Shown here piece after piece: positions 12,380 through 22,194 of a stretch of 64,000 nucleotides of DNA. The first letter of the stretch is position 1; every line of letters starts with the position of its first letter. The notes under the pieces were generated by a model. That model was not told where the DNA came from, searched no databases, and saw nothing but the letters and a program-made list of their open reading frames with translations. Source of the stretch: Bisporella sp. PMI_857 (taxonomy: Eukaryota; Ascomycota; Leotiomycetes; Helotiales; Helotiaceae); the NCBI GenBank assembly GCA_021307315.1, contig JAJSPD010000037.1:248001-312000 (forward strand). The letters run 5' to 3'. The position numbers and the translations under genes were made by a program.

Positions 12380-15300
12380 TTAGGATTTGATTTTTTGGGG
12401 ACAGGCATATGCACAGCGACAGGAGTTTTGGGGATACATTTGCGACATACGAACGTGATGAATTGTAACAACTATGACACGATATCCATGTAGCAGTGAG
12501 GCGGGAGTACTTAATCATAGATGTCTATATGGTATAGAATTGTATTTCAACACTTTTAAAAAAAATGAAGCATTTTTAAAACATGTGAAAGACTCCATAA
12601 ACTGACATCATATGAATATTGAAGGTTCTAAGGACGTGACACAAGGTCCTGGACAGGATGGAAGGTTCTCGCGGGTCAATGTGCGACTAGCAACTTCCAA
12701 TTTCCCATATTGGATATTGGATATTGGGGATATTACTTAATCCATCCAAGGGGAAGGGGATAATGGGATTCACGTTTCAAAGAATAAACTAGATAGCTTA
12801 GTTGAGAAGCCACAACGCGAAAGCGCTGGGATTCGTGAACTGAGCCCCCCTTCAAGGGTTCTAGGGAAAGGGGCCGGCGGTAGCGATATTACCAGTTTAG
12901 GCCCGTAGCGCGGGGTGATGAGCCCCCCAATATGCGACTTTCCGTCGCACCGTTATTTTACTCTCTAAACGCGTATTCAACCCTCTCATTTTCCATTTCT
13001 TCATCAGTCACCCAGTTGCACCAGCAGCTACCTAAACTACGAGAGCCTCAGTGGCAAAATCACAAGCTGTCCAATCTCTTGTTTGATAAGGCTCCAGCCC
13101 CGGTATACTCTTCTAGGAATTGGATCCTTCAGCTACCTGAGTTTCCTGAAGGAGATACTTCTGTCCGTCTGAGACGGAACTAAAGCAAAGGAAAAGGGAT
13201 GAGTCGAACAGGTCTCCTGGAAGCCTAACAATTGTTTATGGAGATCACCGCGATGGAGCAGTTAATGCCGTAGTAGCAGAAGCGCCGCCTGCGGTCTCCA
13301 TTAGAATTGCGTCAACACCAGCATCTCTATTTCATGGTATATCCGCTGCGGCGGAAACTCATGTCACCTTTCCCCCACGAATCGCACTGCACATCCTCAT
13401 CAAAAGGCAAAACCCACCGTTCATGAAACAACATCCCGTGACCTTGCGCCTCTTCTGCCTCCTCCTGTTGCCCAGAAATCAAAATCCTTTTCGTACATGT
13501 TGCCCTGGAATGCATTGACAACAACCTAACCCACGGGCCCACCCTAGCAGACAACAAAATAACAATCCTACTATTTTTAGCAACGACGCTGTAGCTGTGC
13601 AAAGAGCAAAATCTGCCTTGGAGTCACAGGAGTCCGATCTATTTTGTTTATCCCCCTCCTCCCCCCATACTCCATGTTCGCTAGATCACGTAGAGAAGCT
13701 TCTCTGCGTATGCCCACTGCTCTGGAGCATGCTAGACGAGGTTGCAGTTTCGCGTCGGACGAGACCGAGCTTCCGGGAGCACGGCTGGGCGGCTTGAAGA
13801 CGCTGTGACACCTGGCGGTTGGAGCGTGAGCCATGTGCAGCATGTTGTCTTTTGGGGGCGGGTGTCTGTGACTGGTCCCATCCAGGGTAACAACGGTTTT
13901 AACCTTAAATTCTCTATGGGAACAAACGAAACCATAAGAAGGCGAGATCGCGGCTCCCGAGAATAATAATTCATCTATTGTAGGTAGAGAGATAAGCTAG
14001 GGCATATTACGGCAGCCACCAAAGTTGTCGTGCATTCATTCGTTTGGGGGCCGCGCTTCACTCTAATTGCAGGCGAACACCGAAAAGGGGGACTTTAACG
14101 AGAGAACTCAGGGGCTTCCTTTTTGAATCTCTGCTCCGCCGAGTGAGATATGGAACGCGGTTCATGATCAATTTCGCACGGGGATTCTGTACAACATCCT
14201 TGTTAGAGTTCTGTTTGCGGAAGGATTCATTTCGAAGAGAACGACAAGAGATTAGTCTAATATCATGATTTTTCTCATTCGTTCGTCTACGATGGACCTC
14301 TTTCTTGTTCCCAGGTACACTTCTGTAACCTCGGCTTCGGGTTTGCTCCAAGACTCAGCTTTTGAAGTCGAGGACGGAGACTAAGGGAGGCACGGCAAGG
14401 TAACTCTGCTTTGCAATCTGACCACCCCTCTAGCAAGATTTATGAGGTTATGCACACATCGGTTGGCTTACGAGTCCATTAAAATGATGCCGATACAGTG
14501 CCACAGATCTGCAGAGGCAATACATTTCGAGTCACGTGACATTGCCAGACGACCCGAATTGCTTCATCCCATTTTTGTGGTATAGCTCTATTAGAAGGAA
14601 CTAGGTGACTAGGTAACTAGACAGTGTCAGCTCTGAATATGGCTCAAATACGGATTTGGAAGGGCAGGTTTGCGGGCACGGGGAAAAGGTTCAACAAGGT
14701 TGTCTTGTTTTGAGAGTTTAGAGATCAATTGTTACTTGATTTGCTTAAACCATTGTCTAAGTGAATTAGGCATCTAAACATGTCTACATATGCGGGAAAG
14801 CTAAAGAGCAATAAAAGTATTACAATCCTAGATGCGGCGGAAAAGGCAGGATATGGCATCGTCTCTATCGTTTGTGTACAATACCATTCCCTCAAGACGA
14901 TAACCGACTTTTGAGGACTGGCCAGGACCAACAGCACAATGTAGAGGAGATCACAGCGACAGCCGGGGCAGCAGAAGCAAGGGAGTCTCCGGTCATGCTT
15001 CTCCTTTTCTCGTGGGCTCTCACGCAATTTAAATCTCGTCTCGTGGGCTTCGCTGCAGATGTGTGTAAATCGGCGTCCGTGCCAACGTCCTTACACTTAG
15101 ATCGCTCTCTCGGCGTGGGGTTGGCGAGGCATGCTGCTTCGTTACCTTTTAGCTCAGTCGTGGTTAATACGGGCCGTTACGAGAAAGGGGAGAATCCAAA
15201 ATCGACGAAGGAGGAATCGCTACGGGAATCTGGGAACATTCACGGTCGTTACGGCCCGGCAGGACCACGAGCGTGGCTCGGGTTCGACCATTTCGGAACC

Positions 15301-16198
15301 CACCAAGAAAGCGGTAGACGGCAGATGAAGATCGTGTTGCGTGGCGCCAATGCATTTGATCGGGGTCTCTTCCGGCAGTGTATCAAAGGAAAGATCAGCA
15401 AGGCCAAAACGTGAATAAGCAGCTCGTTGATCCGTGGAAGCAAACGATGGGGGGCAGGTTGGGGAAGGGGTTCACGCTAATTTACGAAGCTGATGGAGGA
15501 TAGTATGAATATTTTCCATAAGGATGGTCGAGCGGTATGTGGTCCTTTCTCAACTTTATGCCGCAAAAAGAGACAGTGGCCTGCGCCGTTTTTTTTTAAA
15601 AAAAAAACTACTAAAAACTTACTTCTTGGTAATGCAGTAGGCTGGCTTGATTTAGGTTAACGGGTGAACGTGGTAGCTCCAGAAGATCGTGATAGATTTA
15701 CAAGGCCATCTATGGCCCATTACTCCGTATACCGATGGAATCATCGGTTGTAGTAGTGCGAGATCCTCATCCACTAGTGCTATTTCTATTCGTGTAGGTA
15801 AGTGTAGACTCAGAGGCAACTTCCCTGCTTCTTCTCGACGAGAAGGAAGACCGTCAATATCATTCAGAGCATCTCGTGCTCAAGTCTCTGAACGCAAGTA
15901 GAAGAAGCACCAAACTTTTGAACTAGACCTCCTCCAGCTAATCGCTGGGATGGACGACAGCGGAGAAGATATTTGGTTATTCAGGACGTGAAGCCGATCG
16001 TATGAGTGCTTGGAATGGCGTCTTCTGTTCATTATCACTTAATAATTTTATTTACATCTCCGTATTCTAAGCTATGCGTAAGCTATCTTTCATCTCGGAG
16101 ACCCGCTCCACTATCATACACGATGCGCTCATATCTACATCCCTTTTTTTTCAATGCCCAATACCAACACCAACACCGATCCCATTACCCCGATACTC
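12380..16198. other. 3.8-kb gene-free region
   Basis: No supported gene. The region holds minor repeats (three ATATTGG units at 12707-12727), a T9/A10-type palindromic tract near 15590-15610 and a CACGTG core near 14535. Several ORFs of 60-180 codons exist on both strands, but they show no family signature, and the longest (14872-15414) lacks an ATG start. No transposon ends are visible. Confidence 0.5.
12707..12727. repeat. Three tandem copies of a 7-bp unit (ATATTGG)
   Basis: Three perfect copies, followed by a partial fourth copy. A simple-sequence feature of no known role. Confidence 0.6.
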
Positions 16199-16819
16199 TT
16201 ACAAGAACACAGCGAACGCCAACCCAAGCCCCGCGATTGTGACCAGCCCACTGCTTCGTGCTAACAGTCCCATGGCGCCGCCCGTCGATACCGGAAGACC
16301 GCTGCCTGTGCCATTCCCGGAACCACCGCCTGTGCTATTACCGGAACCACCACTGCCGCTCCCACTCCCGGAACCACCACCGGTGCTATTCCCCGAACCT
16401 CCACTCCCGCTCCCAGACCCTGAACCAGTGCCATTTCCGGAACTGCCACCACCACTGCCGCTTCCGCTTCCGCTCCCACTGCCACTGCCACCGCCATTTC
16501 CATTGCCTGAATCGGTACCGTTTCCTGAATTGCCGCTACCCGAACCGCCGCTGCCGGTTCCGCTGCCTGTGGAGGACTTGGGCGGGTCCGCGGAATCCGT
16601 CGAGTTTGAACGGTTCTTGGTGCGAGCATCTAGCAATTTTACGGGAGTAGCTGGCTCTCGGGGTACGACCTCGACGTGCACCTGGGGGGAGATTTGTTAG
16701 GATGGAATGGGATGGGTTGGGGACTGGGATGGGATGGGACTTACTCCTGGTTCCGAGGGTACGCTGACAGCGATAGTGGAAGCTGCGAGGGTGAAGATGA
16801 GGAAGCTTGAGAGCTGCAT
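16199..16819 (-). CDS. Small secreted Ser/Gly-rich protein with predicted GPI anchor
   Basis: Cell-wall or membrane surface protein of unknown function, about 185 residues in two exons (16819-16745 and 16681-16199, intron 63 nt, GTAAGT..CCCAG, phase 0). Exon 1 encodes a classic signal peptide, MQLSSFLIFTLAASTIAVSV. A short unique segment with the Asn-Ser site NRSNST follows. Then comes about 90 residues of Gly/Ser/Asn repeats (GSGSGSGG, GNSTGGG), which contain N-glycosylation sequons and many O-mannosylation sites. The C-terminus is a small-residue omega region (STGGA) followed by the hydrophobic tail SGLVTIAGLGLAFAVFL, as expected of a GPI signal. The opposite strand is open as a Pro-rich frame over the same bases, but only this strand has both targeting signals. 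The low-complexity middle probably varies in length between strains. Confidence 0.8.
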
Positions 16820-17814
16820 CGTGAAAAGGTTCCTTGCTTGATCGAGATAATCCAAAATATGGCTTAATATGACCTATGTCGGACGGTATAATATGCAAGA
16901 GTCAAAATCAAGATATTGAATGTTCTAGAGAAGATGGGGCACTAAACTATAGTCTTATAAGATCAACTTCTCAAGGCTATGGCGGCCCTAAAAAAATATG
17001 GATACCACAACGAAACACTACATTGGATGTATTGGCAGATCTGTCTGAGAGGCTCAAATACCGAACGATTAACCGCATATGCCCAAACATAAGAGACTTC
17101 ATGATCAGCATATCAGAGCCATGCATGAATTGCCCGCGCAACGAATCTGGAACTCGTTTAACAACATCAAGAAAAATAGAAAACATTGGCAATAGGCGTA
17201 TTCATGCAAATCATGAAATTACAACGGCCAACCTTGCCATTTCACCTATACTTAAGTCAGTTATGTAAGGCTGAGAAGACATCTGAGCCGTAGATATCGT
17301 GCCTCGCCAATCAACACTAGTCATGAGGCATGTCCAGAAAGATGCGGCGAAATACTGAAACGTGTGGAAAGCTGTGTCAAACGCGTAGCCGATGACGAGC
17401 ATTGGACGCCAAGACTGTCACCGAAAAGGTCGGTACCTACTTTTACAGTCACTTCACTTGTAGTAAACCCACATAAGAATCTTGCACAATTGACAAAGTG
17501 ACAGTAGAGGCTCCATATGAAAACAATCGTTTCAACACCGAATCTGTTCTGGAAATATGGAGGCGTAACTTCGGAAGATTTATGGCGAGCATGGTTTCAA
17601 CTGCATCACTAGCTCTGTTCTGAAACTTGACGGGTCTCGACATAAAAACTCACGTGCTCCAGTTGCGGCTTGCTTCCTCGGTTTATATATTTGAAATTAT
17701 TAGGTGAGTGATGAGACTATCTATAGCCGACGCCATCAAGCCAAGCCAGGTCGTGTTCTTAGGTTGGATTTCGCAGCTAATCTAAATGGAATTCTTGAGC
17801 GTCAAACATTGCTT
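16820..17814. other. Intergenic, promoter of the GPI protein gene and 3' flank of MSH5
   Basis: No confident gene. A speculative minus-strand multi-exon reading around 17643-17200 is described under findings. A 130-codon plus-strand ORF from 16876 has an ATG but no recognisable family. Confidence 0.45.
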
Positions 17815-20800
17815 TTAGCTGGGACTTGATCCCAAGGAAAGGATCCTTTGGAGTACGCTTCGGATTTCAAATTCGTTGCGGTTGGATTGAGGAAATTCTT
17901 GTTCTAGAAAATTTCGTCCAATTTGTTCGGCTGCCTCCAATTCTTGGGCTTCTTTAGGCGAAATCTGTGCGCATGCAGCTACAAGGTCTTCTCCTCGCGC
18001 TTCCAGGAGGATCAATTCATCGGCTCTTTCCACAATCTTAGCGTCGATTCCATTCATGATGGCACAACAAGTGCCAAAGCTCGAAGAGCTTCGACCAGGC
18101 ACGAAATTGTACAAGTATGTGATTTGATCTTCCACGACTTGAGTAGCGGCATCCACGCGAACCTCCATATGACCAAAAGATAGCTCAGGACGCTCTCCTA
18201 GGAATCCATTTTCGAATATCTCATGAAAATGCGTGGCTCCAAGGAGCTTCGGCCTCTCAGATCCAAGGCTCAGAAAGTACTCAAATACTCCACAAGCCAA
18301 TCCTGCTCCGTCCACCGCGTTTGTCCCTTTTCCGAATTCATCAATAACAATCAGGCTCCTACGAGTTGCGAATGCCGTAGCCAGCCCTACCTGTTGAAGA
18401 TCAATCATGAAAGCACTCTGATTTCTCGAAATGCTTTCTCGAGTTGCGATTCGTGTGAAAATTTTGTCCGTTATTCCAATAGTAGCTTTCTCTGCCGGCA
18501 CAAAGCTGCCTATGTGCGCCAGATACACGATTAACGCATTTTGCTTCAGATATACGCTTTTGCCGGAATAGTTTGGCCCGGTCATGATAAGGCCGCTTGG
18601 GTATTCAACACTCTCGTACATGGAACCCGATCCCGATAGTTCGTCCGGCTTATTATCTTCGCCATCATCCCCAGCACCTCCGACAATATTGCAGTCATTC
18701 GCAACATATGATGGCACAGTAAGTTCTTGCAACGGGTGCCAACCGCCCTTAATATAGATCACATTCATTGCGGTCATCCGTGGAGGCACTAGGTGATGAT
18801 GTCGAGCTCCCACTGCTAGAGCAACAAGACAATCGAGCTCTCCGCATAAGTCCGATGCAGCGACTACTCCTTTTTCGTATTCAAGCACCTTCACACCCAG
18901 TGCATGTATAATTTCGATTTCCCTGTCTTCTAGCATTTAGTACCTTCCTCTTAATGTAGCGAAGTAAGAACTACCACATATCATGCCGTACATGTCACCA
19001 AAGTATTCATCCATCTCCCTCATTCGATTGTTCTTGTAGTATCCCATATCATTACTGACAAACATCTTGTCCCAAGCGTCATTCTCAATGCCTTCGCCTT
19101 CATATTTGCCTTTGCCCGTGTTCGAGTCCAGTGGAACAACTGTGAGAAATCCAAGTTGTGGAAAGAATATGCAATTCTCGACATACTGAGCAGCCCATTC
19201 AGGTAAGTCATTCGAAAGCCGGATTGCAACCTGGGTTAATAGACTATCCATTCCATCATAGGTTCTTTTGATATTGTCCAGCTCCTCATCCACTCCTGGA
19301 AGAATTACAGTGCGATGCTGCTCAGCAGACCTGACAAAATCTACAGTTTGTGTTACCATTTGACCAATTTGATTGAGCTGATGGGGGTGAATATCAGTAA
19401 GAATCTAACAATATCAGTATTTGTGCCAAAGGCCAACTTGAGTATGTACCTGATTAGTAATTTTCAAAGTAGAGCCGTCGTTCAATTCTTGAATAGCCTC
19501 TATGATTTTCAACACATGAAAAGTAAAGCTTTGAATGCTCGCCCAAGCTCCTCGATATATTGCCGCGCCACTGCCAGGTGCGTCATTGACACCCTTTTGC
19601 AAATGAATCATAACTGTGCGGATGTTCTTGATTTTCTTCAGGCTTCGCACAACCTTCTCCAAAGCTGGTTGGTTTTCTGGCCGCAGGAGTACTAGAATGG
19701 TTTTCTGTCGCTCCTCAATGACGCTTAAGTCAATGCTTGGCCGAAGAAACAACTGCCTGAGCTTCTGCTTCCCCTGCGGAGTACTTGCCAGATGGTGGAA
19801 TAATCCATAGACAGAGAGACTTTCCTTTGCACCAGAAGTCGACTTATTAAGGCCCTGCATGTGCGAGTTTGGGTGGTTCTCTGACTGTATAATTTGCAGG
19901 GAGGCAAGGGTGTCTGCATTGATGAACATCATATCTGAAAGTGTGAACATTTCGATTGACCTCACACGGAAAGCAACTAAGGCGGCTTGATCGTTTGGAA
20001 GGTAATCGATAGTCTTCCGCCTGGAAAGGTAGCTTAGAATAGCCCCAGCACAACCAATCTGAAAATTAATCAATTTTATGATTCTTATTACGCCAAGGTA
20101 CCCTACCGATACTCTACTGTCAAGGTCTATCCAGCCCCCCAACCTCAGTAATCTGCCTTGTCTTCCAGCACTCCTATGTTCTGCACTGCTAGTTTCTAAT
20201 AAGTCTCCTTCAGGAGTTGTGAGAGTCATGCCTGATCCAACTTCGGCAATTATGTCGAGGTTCATGAGTTTGTTTCTCGCTCCTTCATAGTAGAACTCGG
20301 TAGAAGGCCGAGAATCAAGTACATATAAACCAAACACATCATCTGCATAGGGCTAGCGTCAGCGACTTGTCAATATATTAAAGGAAGTTGTCTTACTTGC
20401 ATCATTGCCTCTGTTAATGCCACGTGCTTCCATGTTGAGGTGTTCCTCAAGTTTCTCGTCAGAGCGTGTGCTGATCAGGACAACGGTTGGCTGGGCATGG
20501 AGCTTGAGGGTGTCAATTATATCTAAAGTAGCCATTTTTATGTCTTCCATCAGACATAACTTTTCCTCTCTAGCTATGTAGTAAGCACAGCCAAGGGTGC
20601 TGAAATCTTTCATTTCAAATGCAATGACGACCTCATTCATTGCGTCAGAGTCTTCTCGAGCCTGAATTTCCTCTTCGGTTTCAGCATCCTGAACTCGAAG
20701 GACGTCTTCATTTCGAGAGGAACGATGCCCTGGCGTTCGAGAAGCGGACAGCCTCGACCAAATCAGATTTGAGCCTAGGAGAGGTGGCAGAGCTGGACTC

Positions 20801-21051
20801 GATGGTAGTACATTTTGCGGCACAGAACTTAGTTGAGATACAGTCTGAGGACTGAGAGAAGACCACTGCTGAGATGCTTGTTGGAACGACTGCTGAGATG
20901 CTTGTTGGAACGACTGCTGAGATGCTTGTTGGAACGACTGCTGAGATGCTTGTTGGAACGACTGCTGAGATGCTTGTTGGAACGACTGCTGAGACGACTG
21001 CAGATCAGAAGAGGCATTCTCGCTGAAGCGGCGACGTTTGGACCCCGCCAT
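17815..21051 (-). CDS. MSH5: Meiotic MutS homologue MSH5
   Basis: MSH5 pairs with MSH4 to form a sliding clamp that stabilises recombination intermediates for crossovers in meiosis; it does not repair mismatches. Five exons: 21051-20397, 20342-20107, 20058-19450, 19404-18975 and 18929-17815, encoding about 1014 residues. The N-terminus is a low-complexity Gln/Ser repeat (residues 21-62) absent from yeast MSH5. The connector ([18 protein letters not shown]), lever and clamp domains follow. The ATPase is intact: Walker A GPNYSGKS (761-768), the ST loop region [20 protein letters not shown], and Walker [13 protein letters not shown] (D840/E841). The connector and the VYLKQ segment after Walker A fit MSH5 better than MSH4. 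Intron 2 (20106-20059, 48 nt) has an open frame. The ATG at 21051 has a strong context (aagATGgcg); an upstream in-frame ATG 21 bases away is possible. The upstream neighbour is EMC5. Confidence 0.93.
20866..20985. repeat. 24-bp coding minisatellite in MSH5 (five perfect units)
   Basis: The unit ctgctgagatgcttgttgga followed by acga is repeated five times without a mismatch, then a shortened copy (ctgctgagacga). On the minus strand each unit encodes eight residues (QQSFQQAS register) in the MSH5 N-terminus. The unit is a multiple of three, so copy-number change keeps the frame. Confidence 0.95.
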
Positions 21052-21455
21052 CTTTGAGATGCAAACCATCAGCTTCAACTTCAATGAAAATTGTACAAAT
21101 TCTAGTGGCGATAGTAGATATAGGCATTTTGGGCAGGAACTTGTGCCAAGAAAAGTCACTCTTTCCACACCTGCGCTCATACACCGACAACCACAAACAT
21201 CACCATGAAGCATAAAGAGATACACAGCCTAGCAAACCTGTCTTTGACTAATCGCTAGTGGGTGTAGATTGGCTTATAAATATAGTATCGGGATTGAGGA
21301 GCACATCCCATTTCGAACACGACTTGTGTCTACTTTTACACCTGATGTGCTGCCTAGTTTGGAGGACAATTGATGTCTGCTGCCCATGCCCGATATCCCT
21401 TCTGTAATATGGCTCTCAAGGCTAAGAAGATTCTAATGCCCTTCGCGACTTGGCC
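21052..21455. other. MSH5 promoter interval
   Basis: This 404-bp interval lies between the MSH5 start and the stop of EMC5 (same strand). I see no gene and no clear meiosis-specific element. Confidence 0.5.
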
Positions 21456-21954
21456 TCATTTCTTCGGTGTACCTCCGCCTTCCCTTACCCACGCTGCAAA
21501 CTCTTTCCGCTGCTTCCTGATATCCACGAAGCCTGGTCTAATTTCCAGCACCTTGAAAGGATTCCCAATATAGTCTTTCTCAACCTCTCCATCACCTGTC
21601 AGGAAGCCCCTTTCACCTTCACGCTCAATCTTGCCTGCCCATACACGCCATTCTATGGGCCTCAAATCTGGCGTTCCTAGCACGAGCCCAACACACACGG
21701 CGAATATAGCTACAACTGTCTCAATGACTATATCGAGTGGTAACGATGCAACGGCTGGGGTAGATGACCCATGCGAAGCGACAGAGGATATTGATGCCGT
21801 GCTTATAGAGTGGAGAGCCGAATGTTCGTGGGCTGAATAGCAGCTATCGATTGAGTAGTTAGCTTTCTGGTTCAATTGTTCTCTAAATGATGACTCACGC
21901 ATGAGCTAAGAGGACTAAGCCTAAGCCTGTGACAGACTTTGAGATCCAAGTCAT
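21456..21954 (-). CDS. EMC5: ER membrane protein complex subunit 5 (EMC5 / MMgT family)
   Basis: Subunit of the ER membrane protein complex, which inserts tail-anchored and multi-pass membrane proteins; the family is also known as membrane magnesium transporter. Two exons, 21954-21899 and 21843-21456, joined by a 55-nt intron (GTGAGT..GATAG, branch point GCTAAC), give 147 residues. TM1 is at the very N-terminus (VTGLGLVLLAHA), followed by the family hallmark YSAHEHSAL. TM2 is around IVIETVVAIFAVCVGLVLG. The cytosolic tail holds PIEWRVWAGKIE, GNPFKVLEIRPGFVDIRKQR and EFAAWV, all typical of fungal EMC5. The ATG at 21954 is chosen because translation from it completes TM1. It is divergent from HSP78 over 240 bp. 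Confidence 0.92.
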
Positions 21955-22067
21955 TGTTGTTTGAGCTTTCAATATGCGGTTGGCAGCCAATTTTGATGAT
22001 TTGGTGTCTTGCAAGGCACATTGAGCTGGGGTCAGATTGATGCCTCAGGCTAAAATATTGCTTCAGC

Positions 22068-22085
22068 TTCGAGAATGAACTCGAA
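22068..22085 (+). promoter_or_regulatory. Heat-shock-element-like array upstream of HSP78
   Basis: TTC at 22068, GAA at 22073, a degenerate unit at 22078 and GAA at 22083 keep the strict 5-bp phase of HSF1 sites. It lies about 110 bp upstream of the HSP78 ATG. A second TTC-nn-GAA pair is at 22165-22172. Being in a divergent spacer, it could also affect EMC5. Seen in sequence; the role is inferred. Confidence 0.5.
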
Positions 22086-22194
22086 AGTACTATGATTTTC
22101 TATGCAACAGTTTGTGAATTTTTCTTATTAATGTCTTTCCTTTGTCCATTTCCTTTGAGTTAATTTCTCGAATTTCTCAGTCACATAGTTCAAT

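Noticed and set aside
14872..15414. Plus-strand 180-codon frame
   Set aside because: It opens with TTG; the first ATG is about 40 codons in. No domain, signal peptide or intron logic supports it.
15522..15536. tRNA D-arm-like sequence (ggatggtcgagcggt)
   Set aside because: No anticodon arm, no GGTTCRA T-loop and no acceptor pairing follow within tRNA distance.
16074..16700. Plus-strand 208-codon Pro-rich frame
   Set aside because: It is the reverse reading of the Gly/Ser repeats of the GPI-type protein gene. It lacks targeting signals, while the minus strand has signal peptide, correct intron and GPI tail.
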